Source: JANWWM01 sp046292465 (GTDB lineage: Bacteria; Bacteroidota; Chlorobiia; Chlorobiales; Thermochlorobacteraceae). From it: a stretch of 49,551 nt of DNA. Below the pieces are notes generated by a model, which worked only from the letters and a program-made list of their open reading frames with translations, did not search any database and was not told the DNA's origin. The position numbers and the translations under genes are program-made. How positions within the stretch are numbered: position 1 is the stretch's first letter; every line of letters begins with the position of its first letter. The stretch is from contig JBKBRB010000018.1 of NCBI GenBank assembly GCA_046292465.1, positions 1-49,551 on the forward strand, given 5' to 3'. Shown here piece by piece: positions 41,685 to 49,551 of the stretch.

Positions 41685-43190
41685 ATGAAGCGGCTGTTTT
41701 ATTTGCTTTGTCTGCTTTTCCTCGCGCAAAGTGCATCTGCGCAATTTTCATCGTATCATGCGTTTCGGGATTCGCTCAATCGCATCGTTGCCATTCCTGA
41801 CGGAAATACGCGCAACCTTGTGCTCACCGATTTTCTCAACGGACTTCAACAAGCGAACAACATTCCATTTGCCATTGGCGATAGCGTCGCCTTTCTTTAT
41901 CGTGGCGCGGCGCAAAGCGTGCGCTGGAACGGCGACTTCAACAGTTGGGGAAGCGCAAGCAACATTCAAACCAACGGCGTGCGGCTTGGCAACACCGACC
42001 TTTGGATTTTAGAGCAAACCTTTCCGAGCGACGCACGGCTCGACTACAAAATCGTGCTCAACGGCAACACTTGGATTTTAGACCCGCGTAATCCCTTCCA
42101 ACAAATGAGCGGCTTCGGACCTAATTCCGAACTGCGCATGCCCGATTATGTTTTCCCGCCCGAAGTCATTCGTCGCCCCAATGTGCCGCAAGGCGCGTTT
42201 TCACCAAATCAACTCATCAACAGCGCGCATTTGGGTTATGCCGTTCAGTATCGCGTCTATACGCCCGCCGGCTACGATTCGCTCTCGAACTTGCCCGTTG
42301 TGTATGTAACCGACGGACACGAATACGCCAACGACCAAATGGGCAGTATGCTCATTGTGCTGGATAATTTGATTTACGACGGTGCGATTCCGCCCATTAT
42401 GGCAGTCTTTCTCGACCCGCGCAATCCAAGCAATTTGAGTCAGAATCGCCGAATGCAAGAGTTGCCTATCAATCCGAATTATTTGCGCTTTGTGAAAGAG
42501 GAACTTGTGCCGCGCATTGATTCGATGTATCGCACCAATCCGCTGGCGAGTGCGCGTGCAATTCTGGGCACATCGCTGGGCGGCATCAATTCGGCTTATT
42601 TCGGCATCGCCGCGCCTGAAACCTTCGGACTGATTGCGATTCAATCGCCCGCCTTCTGGTATCGACCGCAAATTCTGACGATGTATCAAGACTCCGCTCG
42701 CAAACCGATTCGCATTTCCATGACCACTGGCAATATCTTCGATGGACAAAACGAAGCCCGACAAATGCGCGACATTCTGCGCTCGAAAGCCTATCAACTT
42801 TACTATCGCGAAGTCCCACAAGGTCATTCGTGGGGGCAGTGGCGAGGCTTACTCGACGAGGCGTTGATTTACTTCTTCGGCATTAAATCTTCCGCTCCAA
42901 AACCGCAAGGCGCAAAACCGAGTTCATCAAAACTTTTAGGCAACTATCCCAATCCATTTAATCCAACCACCACCATCACCTATCAACTTTCCAGCCCAAG
43001 CGATGTGCGACTCGAGCTCTTCGATGTGCTCGGTAGAAAAATCGCGACGCTTGTTGATGCACGACAGCCTTCAGGCGTTCATGCTTTCACCTTGAATAGT
43101 TCGCAATTTTCGCTTGCCTCTGGTGTATATTTCTATCACCTTCGCACACAAAACTTTTCACAAACCAGAAAAATGCTTTTGACGAAATAA
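41685..43190 (+). CDS. Secreted esterase with type IX sorting domain
   Basis: The 501-residue protein has a signal peptide (about 1-19, ending ASA), an E-set/starch-binding-like domain (about 60-155), and an esterase domain (about 180-400) of the enterochelin-esterase type, with nucleophile Ser297 in 'LGTSLGGINSA' and a catalytic His candidate at 381 ('QGHSWGQW'). The C-terminus (about 417-501) begins 'LGNYPNPFNPTTTITYQL' and contains 'LFDVLGRKIATLVD' and 'GVYFYHLRT', ending KMLLTK. This is the type A C-terminal sorting domain that sends proteins through the type IX secretion system. So it is exported to the cell surface or outside. Substrate unknown. Confidence 0.93.
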   Translation: MKRLFYLLCLLFLAQSASAQFSSYHAFRDSLNRIVAIPDGNTRNLVLTDFLNGLQQANNIPFAIGDSVAFLYRGAAQSVRWNGDFNSWGSASNIQTNGVRLGNTDLWILEQTFPSDARLDYKIVLNGNTWILDPRNPFQQMSGFGPNSELRMPDYVFPPEVIRRPNVPQGAFSPNQLINSAHLGYAVQYRVYTPAGYDSLSNLPVVYVTDGHEYANDQMGSMLIVLDNLIYDGAIPPIMAVFLDPRNPSNLSQNRRMQELPINPNYLRFVKEELVPRIDSMYRTNPLASARAILGTSLGGINSAYFGIAAPETFGLIAIQSPAFWYRPQILTMYQDSARKPIRISMTTGNIFDGQNEARQMRDILRSKAYQLYYREVPQGHSWGQWRGLLDEALIYFFGIKSSAPKPQGAKPSSSKLLGNYPNPFNPTTTITYQLSSPSDVRLELFDVLGRKIATLVDARQPSGVHAFTLNSSQFSLASGVYFYHLRTQNFSQTRKMLLTK

Positions 43191-43217
43191 TCTTTTGATG
43201 AAATAACCACGCTCACA

Positions 43218-45101
43218 ATGGCACGAAAGAAAACATTATCCGCGCAGAATCAACTTCTGCTACATTCTTCTAACATTATTGATGACGTCTCTCGCCTACA
43301 TGTCTTTTTTGATGATGCCGCGCTCGGAATATGCGTCGTCAGTAGAGAAAATCGCTTGCTTTCATGGAACAGCGCGCTGCAAGAGATGCTGGGCTATACA
43401 GCGGCGGAACTTTCCACACTTGCAACGCAAGACCTTACCCACCCCGACGATTACGCCCGCGAAGCAGACACTTACCGCAAGCATATCCTTGATGAACAGG
43501 GCAATAGTTATCGCATTGAGAAACGCTTGAAGCGTAAAGATGGCACTTACTTTTGGGCAAGCATTACCAACTCTCTGATTCGCAATGCTGATGGGGTTAT
43601 CGAGTGTGGGATTGGTATTGTTGAAGACATAAGCGCACGCAAAGAAGCGGAGGCACATCTTTCAGAGAGCGAAGCACGGTTTCGCAAACTCTTTGAACAA
43701 GCTCCGATTGGCATCGCGATTGTCGAATATGGTGGAAAATTTCTCGAGGTTAATCCCGCAGTATGCAATTTTTTAGGCTACTCTCGCGATGAACTGCTCA
43801 CCATGTCCGTCGCCGATATTTCTCACCCCGAGGATATGAAACGCAATCTACAGGCTCACGACGATTTGTTAGAAGGAAAAACGGACTATGTGATACTCAA
43901 TAAACGCTATACTGCCAAAGACGGTCGCATGCTTATCGGCGAATTGCACTTGCGATTGCTTAGCAAAGAGCAAGGTCAATTACCGCGCTTTATCGGTCAG
44001 GTGATTGATATTACCGATTACGAAAAAGCCAAGCGTGCATTGATAGAAAGCGAACGCCGTTTCCGATTGCTCATTCAGAATGCGTCCGATGTTACGGCGA
44101 TTGCAAATCGAGAAGGCATCATTACCTATGTCAGTCCATCGGTAGAACCGCTTACTGGCGATTCGCCTGAATCGCTCGTTGGAAAAAGCATGTTTGAACG
44201 CGTCCACCCTGACGATATGGAGCGCGCACGTTCAGTATTTGAAACCGTCTTGAAAGGGACCTCTTCAATTCGCTTCGAGTGCCGATATCAACACAAGAGC
44301 GGTGCGTGGAAATTCTTTGAATCTACCGTTACAAACCAATTAGATGAGCCGACGATTCAAGGCATTGTTCTGAATGTGCGCGACATTACCGAGCGCAAAC
44401 AAGTTGAGCAACAACTTCTTCAAGCTCAAAAGATGGAAGCGATTGCCACGCTTGCGGGCGGCGTTGCGCATGACTTCAATAACATTATGGGGTCTATTCT
44501 TGTCGCTACGCAGCTAGTCAAACAAAAGCCAGAACATGAGCGCACACGCGAGCGGCTCGAGATGATTGAACGTGCCGTTAAGCGCGGCAAGGGGGTCGTT
44601 GACCAACTTCTCTATTTTGCGCGCGATAAAAAGCCTGAAGCTAAACGCCTTGATTGCGCCGAAATTGTTCATCAAGTCATTGAAATGCTTGCGCATTCGT
44701 TCCCCAAAGACATTCAAATCATCAACCGAATCCAAGAACGTGCGATGATTTTCGGCGATGCCAATCAAATTTATCAAGCGTTTCTCAACCTTGCCATCAA
44801 CGCCCGCGACGCTATGCCAAACGGCGGCACGCTCACCTTTGAATCCGAAACTTGCTACGACAACACAACCAACAAACCGCTCGTTGCCATTCATATCACC
44901 GACACCGGAACCGGCATACCTGATGAAGTCTATCCACGCATCTTCGAGCCGTTCTTCACCACAAAGGAAACAGGCAAAGGCACAGGACTTGGCTTGTCGG
45001 TTGTGCATAGCGTTATGAAATCCCACAACGGACGCATTGAGGTGAAAAGCAAGGTCGGCGAAGGCACGCGCTTTTCGCTTTACTTTCCACGCATCGAATA
45101 A
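43218..45101 (+). CDS. PAS-domain sensor histidine kinase
   Basis: The 627-residue cytoplasmic sensor kinase has three PAS domains (about 28-140, 150-265 and 278-392), each followed by a PAC-like 'DISARKEAE', 'DITDYEKA' or 'DITERKQVEQ' linker. Next comes the HisKA dimerisation helix with the phosphorylated histidine at 418 in 'AHDFNNIM', then an HATPase with 'NLAINARDAMP', 'ITDTGTGIP' and 'GTGLGLSVVHSV'. There are no membrane segments, so the signal is internal, perhaps light, redox or oxygen. No response regulator follows. It starts 28 bases after the esterase. The remnant at 28458 is too far away to be its partner. Confidence 0.95.
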   Translation: MARKKTLSAQNQLLLHSSNIIDDVSRLHVFFDDAALGICVVSRENRLLSWNSALQEMLGYTAAELSTLATQDLTHPDDYAREADTYRKHILDEQGNSYRIEKRLKRKDGTYFWASITNSLIRNADGVIECGIGIVEDISARKEAEAHLSESEARFRKLFEQAPIGIAIVEYGGKFLEVNPAVCNFLGYSRDELLTMSVADISHPEDMKRNLQAHDDLLEGKTDYVILNKRYTAKDGRMLIGELHLRLLSKEQGQLPRFIGQVIDITDYEKAKRALIESERRFRLLIQNASDVTAIANREGIITYVSPSVEPLTGDSPESLVGKSMFERVHPDDMERARSVFETVLKGTSSIRFECRYQHKSGAWKFFESTVTNQLDEPTIQGIVLNVRDITERKQVEQQLLQAQKMEAIATLAGGVAHDFNNIMGSILVATQLVKQKPEHERTRERLEMIERAVKRGKGVVDQLLYFARDKKPEAKRLDCAEIVHQVIEMLAHSFPKDIQIINRIQERAMIFGDANQIYQAFLNLAINARDAMPNGGTLTFESETCYDNTTNKPLVAIHITDTGTGIPDEVYPRIFEPFFTTKETGKGTGLGLSVVHSVMKSHNGRIEVKSKVGEGTRFSLYFPRIE

Positions 45102-45104
45102 AAA

Positions 45105-45126
45105 AGCGACTCACACTCGAGTCGCT
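45105..45126. terminator. Terminator serving the tRNA and the histidine kinase
   Basis: AGCGACTC (45105-45112) pairs with GAGTCGCT (45119-45126) around a 6-base loop. On the minus strand the stem is followed by a T-run, so it should end the tRNA-Gly transcript; it also lies just past the histidine-kinase stop. Confidence 0.75.
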
Positions 45127-45137
45127 CTGTTTCAAGG

Positions 45138-45213
45138 TGGAGCGGGCGACGGGGCTCGAACCCGCGACATCAACTTTGGGAAAGTTGCACTCTACCAGCT
45201 GAGTTACGCCCGC
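45138..45213 (-). tRNA. trnG: tRNA-Gly (anticodon CCC)
   Basis: Reading the minus strand, the acceptor arm GCGGGCG pairs with CGCCCGC. A D-arm (ACTC...GAGT), an anticodon arm CAACT/AGTTG with loop TTCCCAA, and a T-arm with TTCGAGC are all visible. The loop gives anticodon CCC, so it reads GGG glycine codons. A CCA end is encoded (45138-45140). A terminator follows at 45105-45126. Confidence 0.95.
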
Positions 45214-45280
45214 AGTTTTCCAAATTTAATCATATTACTCTTAATAACGATATACCCACGCCGATACGCGAACAGACGCT

Positions 45281-46606
45281 TTACGCTTTCAAACTGCCAA
45301 ACAAATCGTAGGCTTCGGCGTCGGTTACTTCCGCTTTGTAAAACGCGCCAACTTTTAGCGAGCGCACATCAAAACCTTTTTCCGCTGATTGAATTACAAA
45401 TTCATTATCGACTTCGGGCGCATCAAATTCGGTGCGACCAATCGCCACGCCGCTTTCAATTCTATCAACCAAGATGCGCAGTTCTTTTCCAACAAGCGCG
45501 AGATTTTTTTCGAGCGAAATTTTTTCTTGCACTTTCATGACTTCTGCCACACGACGCCTTTTTTCTGCCAGCGGCACACTGTCCTCGAGCGCAAAGGCAA
45601 CGGTGTTTTCTTCGTGCGAATACGAAAAACAGCCTAATCGGTCGAACTTCACCTCTTGAATGAACTCCAGCACATCTTGGAAGGCGTCTTCGGTTTCGGT
45701 CGGATAGCCGAGAATGAGCGTGGTGCGCAACCGAATGTTTGGCACTTCGTCGCGAATGTGTTGAATCAAGTCCAACAGGGCGTTGCGTGTCATGCCGCGC
45801 CGCATGGATTTCAGCACTTCGGTGTTGGTGTGTTGAATGGGCATATCGAGATACTTGCAGATATTTTCGCGCTCGCGCATGACGGGCAGAATATCGGTCG
45901 GGAATTTGGCAGGATAGGCATAAAGCAAGCGAATCCACTCGAAGCCAATGTCGGAAAGGCGTTTGAGGAGGTCGGCGAGGGTGCGTTTGCCGTAAAGGTC
46001 TAATCCGTAGTAGGTGAGGTCTTGGGCGATGAGCACTAATTCTTTGACGCCTTGTTGGCGCAAGGCGGTGGCTTCGCGCAGGAGGTCTTCGATGGGCTTG
46101 CTTTTGTGTCCGCCGCGCATCAATGGAATGGCGCAAAAGGAGCAAGGATTATCGCACCCTTCGGAGATTTTCATGTAGGCAAAATGTGAGGGCGTCGAGA
46201 GGGCGCGTTCGCCGAGCAGGTCAGTTTTGTAGTCGCCGCCGAGTTCGCGCAAAATGTTGGTGAGCACGGCTGTATCTAACCCAATCGTGCCGAAGTAGGC
46301 ATCAACTTCGGGAATTTCCTTCTCAAGGTCGGGCTTATATCGCTCCGACAAGCACCCCATCACGACGAGTTTTTCAAGTTTGCCTTTCTTGCGCAACTTC
46401 GCTCCGCTTAAAATCGCGTTGATGGATTCTTGCTTGGCTTCTTCGATAAAGCCGCACGTGTTGATGACGAGCATATCGGCTTTTTTGGCATCATCGACGA
46501 GCAGAAAATCGTTGGCTTTGGCTTGGGCGAGCAACAGTTCCGAGTCGACGGTGTTTTTGGAACAGCCGAGCGTGAGGACGTGCAATTTCGGTAGTTTCGT
46601 TTTCAT
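45281..46606 (-). CDS. rimO: Ribosomal protein S12 methylthiotransferase
   Basis: The 441-residue radical-SAM enzyme adds a methylthio group to an aspartate of ribosomal protein S12. The N-terminal UPF0004 domain shows 'LHVLTLGCSKNTVDSELL', 'VINTCGFIEEAKQES' and 'VMGCLSERY', giving three cluster cysteines. The radical-SAM CxxxCxxC motif is in 'EGCDNPCSFCAIPLMRGGH', and the TRAM domain is at the C-terminus. 'CSKN' at the start distinguishes RimO from MiaB ('CQMN'). It stands alone next to the tRNA. Confidence 0.96.
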   Translation of the reverse strand: MKTKLPKLHVLTLGCSKNTVDSELLLAQAKANDFLLVDDAKKADMLVINTCGFIEEAKQESINAILSGAKLRKKGKLEKLVVMGCLSERYKPDLEKEIPEVDAYFGTIGLDTAVLTNILRELGGDYKTDLLGERALSTPSHFAYMKISEGCDNPCSFCAIPLMRGGHKSKPIEDLLREATALRQQGVKELVLIAQDLTYYGLDLYGKRTLADLLKRLSDIGFEWIRLLYAYPAKFPTDILPVMRERENICKYLDMPIQHTNTEVLKSMRRGMTRNALLDLIQHIRDEVPNIRLRTTLILGYPTETEDAFQDVLEFIQEVKFDRLGCFSYSHEENTVAFALEDSVPLAEKRRRVAEVMKVQEKISLEKNLALVGKELRILVDRIESGVAIGRTEFDAPEVDNEFVIQSAEKGFDVRSLKVGAFYKAEVTDAEAYDLFGSLKA

Positions 46607-46745
46607 GAATGCGAGTTGAAGTTCAAAGGCGACAAAGATACGAAAATCGTTTTGAGCGAAAACTGCTCCTTACATTGCCGTGAGGCTAAATGATGACACG
46701 AATTTTCATTTCCCGAATTGACCATTCAAGTTCTATCTACCTGCC

Positions 46746-49268
46746 TCAGCGACTCTCCTTGCGCATATTGACCACGCCCGCATCGTATTCCTCACGGCTC
46801 AGCACGGTGTCGTAGAGCCCAACCTGCGTTTCAGCATGGCGATTGATACCCACATAGACCAAACTCGGGTCTTCATACCGCTTGAATTTATAGACCGCAT
46901 CGTTCATGAGCGCACTGTTAAAGACGCCTACACTGACAAGGAGTTCAAAATCTTCCACCGTTAGCCCCGTCACGCGCTTGAAGAGTTCAGGTTCAAGTTT
47001 TGTAATCACATCTCGGAGTGTGCGCTCGCGGTAGTCGGTCAGATACATCAAGACCGGAATGCGCGTTGCCAGCTTGATGAGTTTTTCTTGAATTTCTTTG
47101 CGCAGATTCTTTTGCTCTTTCTCTGTCTCCTTTATCTCTTCCTTTTCTTTCTCTGTTAGCTCGCGCTCGCTGGCTTCACGCTTGGCTTTATTGACCACTT
47201 CCGATTTGTTGATAATCGTCTCAATTTCTTGGTTGAGGTTGCGGAAGGCTTCGATGTTCATTAGGGCTTGCATGGCTTGAGCATTGCTCATGAGCCGCCG
47301 CAAGGTATCGTTATCGACATTAACAAGTAAGGCACTTTCCCAACGGCGTGCTAAGAGCGTTGCGCTCGTGCCGCTCATTGCCATCTCCAAGACCCCCGCC
47401 GCATCAATCTGGCGCATCGAGCTGCCATCGTAAGCCAGCACCGGCAGGAAGCGCACGAATTCTTCGACTTTTTTCTCTGGGTCGCTTTCATTCAAGTTCA
47501 AACGGCAACTGTAATCGGCAATCTGACGCAAGGCACGGTCAGGCGCAAAATCAAACACATAACACTCTGGTTTGAGAATGACTTCCTCGTTCGGCGAACG
47601 CCCATCAGGATTTTTGAGCGTCCATGGACTCTGCACACGAAACGCCGCTTGAAAGTAAGTTTCTGGACTGGATGTGTTGCGCAACATGAAAATGCCTGTC
47701 CATGCACGCACGGTCACGCCCGTCATGAGTTTGCCGCACGTGAGCGTAATGGTCTTTGTCTTGAGCGGATTGCCCATCGCTTCCAACACTGGCGGCAACG
47801 CCGCAACACCAATTCCCGCTCGCGTACCAGCCGCCACAATCACTTTGTAGTCGTGATAAAACTTGTTGTGCGGCTTTTGTAGCAAGTTATTCATGGCATG
47901 GCAGGCGGCAACGCTCGGCAAAAACCATACCGTATGCGTTAGAGCCTCGAGCAAACGCACATCAGAAAACGGCAATGGCGGTCGCTGACTTCTCCCTAAT
48001 TTGAGTTCATCTAAATTGCTCGGTAAGTGCGCCCCACGAATTAAATCGAGCCATTTTTGCACCTCGTTTTCATATCGGAAACGCGCCTGCTTGCCTGTGC
48101 CTTCCGCCGCAAAAAAGACATTCAAATCAAACTCGTTAAACTCGCCTTGCAGTGCCACTTGCCGAATCTCCTCCGGCAGTTGATACACCATCAGCACCAT
48201 GCGCGGCAAAGCCGCATACGGATTCGGTCCCTTGGTCTCGTCCCATTCTTCCTTAGCGCGCTGCTCGTCCGAGTAAGTCCAGTTGTAAATCTGCTCTTCG
48301 ATGAACTCACCGCTGGAAATGGCGCGAAACGGCGTGCCCGATAAATAGAGATAGTGGTCGGAAGTAATCGGCAAAATGTCCTCGTTGAAATAATCAAGAC
48401 CCTCGCCTTCATCGGCTTGCTGTTCGCGCTTGTCTTCGGCTGCAAACAGGTCTTTGGCTTTCTCACGCCACGCACCGTAATGATACTCATCAAAAATCAC
48501 GCAGTCCCAGTGTAGGGCATGCACCCATTCGTTTTTGGCTTTGATGCCGCCCATGTCATTGCGCCCAAGGTAATCCTGAAATGAACCGAAGCAGATGATG
48601 GGCTTGCTCTTATCGGCTTGCTCATAGGTTAGGTCGCCGCCGGGCTTGATAAATTGCCAGCCCACAAAATCCACATGCGTGCGCAAATCCTCCTCCCACG
48701 CGCTTTGCACGGCAGGCTTGAAGGTCAGCACCAGCACCCTTTTCCAACCCATGCGCTTTGCCAGTTGATACGCCGCAAACGTCTTGCCAAAACGCATCTT
48801 GCAGTTCCAAAGAACATGCGGCGGCTTGCCGTTTTCAGACTTGAAACTCTGAAAGTATGCCATCGTTTTCGCAATCGCTGCCTCTTGCTCCGGACGCAAG
48901 CCAAAATTCTGACTGCGCTGCTCTTCCAAAAGTTGCCCAGCACGCACCGCCTGAATCGCCGCCCTGACCTGCTCTACGGTGCAACGAAACCACTCGCCCC
49001 CCTCCTGCTCAATGCCACTGTTGCGAAGCATCCGATGCACATCGCGGTCGGTAAAGGTCCTGCCATCGTTGCAAATCGCCTCCTCCTCAAGCACTATCCG
49101 ATAAGGCAACGCACCGGGACGCTGTACAGGATATTGCTCGGCAACTCGCTCCTGCACACTTCTCGTCGTATAGCCCACTTTGAGCAACCCCGCATACTGC
49201 GGATGCGTATCCTCGTAAGCGTATATCTTGGGCGTAACCTTCGGTCGCTGTGGAAAAAACTCACGCAT
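46746..49268 (-). CDS. GIY-YIG nuclease / SF2 helicase fusion, restriction-modification component
   Basis: I start this 840-residue protein at 49268 (MREFFPQRPKV), because its ATG overlaps the stop of the upstream gene by eight bases and homology starts there. An ORF start at 49364 would overlap the methylase. Residues about 13-95 look like a GIY-YIG/T5orf172 nuclease domain ('PKIYAYEDTHPQY', 'LLKVGYTTRSVQERV'). An SF2 helicase follows, with an unusual Walker A (KMRFGKT, about 157-163), the DEYH box at about 260-263, 'LSGTPFRA', and a late arginine motif region. A charged coiled coil (about 690-730) precedes the end. Together with the upstream methylase this is a restriction-modification locus. 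The exact type is not certain. Confidence 0.8.
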   Translation of the reverse strand: MREFFPQRPKVTPKIYAYEDTHPQYAGLLKVGYTTRSVQERVAEQYPVQRPGALPYRIVLEEEAICNDGRTFTDRDVHRMLRNSGIEQEGGEWFRCTVEQVRAAIQAVRAGQLLEEQRSQNFGLRPEQEAAIAKTMAYFQSFKSENGKPPHVLWNCKMRFGKTFAAYQLAKRMGWKRVLVLTFKPAVQSAWEEDLRTHVDFVGWQFIKPGGDLTYEQADKSKPIICFGSFQDYLGRNDMGGIKAKNEWVHALHWDCVIFDEYHYGAWREKAKDLFAAEDKREQQADEGEGLDYFNEDILPITSDHYLYLSGTPFRAISSGEFIEEQIYNWTYSDEQRAKEEWDETKGPNPYAALPRMVLMVYQLPEEIRQVALQGEFNEFDLNVFFAAEGTGKQARFRYENEVQKWLDLIRGAHLPSNLDELKLGRSQRPPLPFSDVRLLEALTHTVWFLPSVAACHAMNNLLQKPHNKFYHDYKVIVAAGTRAGIGVAALPPVLEAMGNPLKTKTITLTCGKLMTGVTVRAWTGIFMLRNTSSPETYFQAAFRVQSPWTLKNPDGRSPNEEVILKPECYVFDFAPDRALRQIADYSCRLNLNESDPEKKVEEFVRFLPVLAYDGSSMRQIDAAGVLEMAMSGTSATLLARRWESALLVNVDNDTLRRLMSNAQAMQALMNIEAFRNLNQEIETIINKSEVVNKAKREASERELTEKEKEEIKETEKEQKNLRKEIQEKLIKLATRIPVLMYLTDYRERTLRDVITKLEPELFKRVTGLTVEDFELLVSVGVFNSALMNDAVYKFKRYEDPSLVYVGINRHAETQVGLYDTVLSREEYDAGVVNMRKESR

Positions 49269-49551
49269 CGTCAAACTCCCCGTCGTTTTCCTCTGCATTG
49301 CGCTCCACAGTTGTGCCATCGTCATCAGCAGGCATCGGACGCACCATCTTTTCAATAAAACCAATCTCTTCAGCAGTCAAACCGTATTTTGCATAAAGCT
49401 CTTCATCCGTCCACGGCTTGCTGAAGTCTTGCATGGGGACGAAATGGTAAACCTTTTGGGTAGCGTGCTGTGTCGACTTATTCAACATGACCAAAAACCT
49501 AAAGAAATGAGTCTTAATATAACTAATCACATTTTTTGAGATGCTTTCATC
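49261..49551 (-). CDS. Eco57I-type adenine methylase/restriction protein, 3' end only (runs off right edge)
   Basis: The minus-strand frame stays open from the window edge to a stop at 49261, giving 96 residues of a larger protein. The visible text 'VISYIKTHFFRFLVMLNKSTQ', quoted in part, 'FVPMQDFSKPWTDEELYAKY' and 'GLTAEEIGFIEKMVRPM' is the C-terminal end of Eco57I-like methylase/restriction proteins. The 'SYIKTHFFRFLV' element is part of the target-recognition end. The GTG at 49530 is not the start, since the frame continues upstream. It overlaps the helicase start by eight bases, so the two genes are co-transcribed. Confidence 0.78.
   Translation of the reverse strand, partial: DESISKNVISYIKTHFFRFLVMLNKSTQHATQKVYHFVPMQDFSKPWTDEELYAKYGLTAEEIGFIEKMVRPMPADDDGTTVERNAEENDGEFDDA

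Noticed and set aside
45138..45213. Anticodon TCC for the tRNA
   Set aside because: The seven-base loop TTCCCAA places U33 before CCC, so the anticodon is CCC.
46746..49364. Helicase start at 49364
   Set aside because: The first 32 residues overlap the methylase 3' end in another frame; the ATG at 49268 fits the overlapping stop.
1..49551. CRISPR array or rRNA operon
   Set aside because: No regularly spaced repeats and no rRNA-like stretch are visible on either strand.

Overview
This window appears to come from a phototrophic member of the Chlorobiota (green sulfur bacterium lineage). The clearest marker is a chlorophyllide reductase subunit Y gene (bchY, 28619-29938), an enzyme specific to bacteriochlorophyll synthesis. 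Other genes fit this: a hemX-like/hemA tetrapyrrole pair, complex I subunits NuoM and NuoN, a succinate dehydrogenase with two membrane anchors, and a secreted esterase ending in a type IX secretion sorting domain. The mix of complex I, succinate dehydrogenase and haemerythrin-like proteins would suit a Chloroherpeton- or Thermochlorobacter-like relative more than a strict anaerobic Chlorobium. That placement is inference. No rRNA operon, phage or CRISPR array is visible.

Layout, left to right. Positions 1-1008 hold the start of a large gene of the Gcr-type 'site-specific recombinase' membrane family, running off the left edge. A secreted PhoD-like phosphatase follows. Positions 2735-5583 hold a compact signalling cluster: a DUF4388 (PATAN-type) protein, two tandem haemerythrin-like proteins (the second with most iron ligands lost), a roadblock/LC7 protein and a small Ras/Arf/MglA-like GTPase. 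Next on the minus strand are an M16 peptidase, nuoM and nuoN. On the plus strand there follow a sugar-phosphate transferase, an alpha/beta hydrolase and an MFS transporter, converging on dnaK through a shared terminator. A small heat-shock protein sits next to dnaK.

Positions 16892-19908 encode two unusual lipoproteins, one with a single CxxCH motif, and an outer-membrane beta-barrel. A cold-shock protein, an RsmB-like rRNA methyltransferase, a polyisoprenyl-type glycosyltransferase, a membrane-anchored nuclease and an RND adaptor come next. The hemX-like/hemA/methyltransferase group is interrupted by a small DUF2283 gene lying between two perfect 34-bp direct repeats. A truncated response-regulator remnant abuts the 3' end of bchY.

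Positions 30255-39736 carry a CoA-transferase, ddl, sdhC-sdhD-sdhA (no sdhB, and a terminator right after sdhA), hldD, a degenerate amino-acid-kinase-like protein, phoH and an ABC-2 permease. The right part holds a TPR lipoprotein-like or exported protein, the type IX secreted esterase, a three-PAS histidine kinase, tRNA-Gly(CCC), rimO, and a restriction-modification locus: a GIY-YIG/SF2 helicase fusion preceded by the 3' end of an Eco57I-type methylase that leaves the window.

The best candidate for an undescribed system is the DUF4388/haemerythrin pair/roadblock/GTPase cluster, which looks like an oxygen- or redox-linked input coupled to a small-GTPase switch. The functional link is inferred from gene order only.
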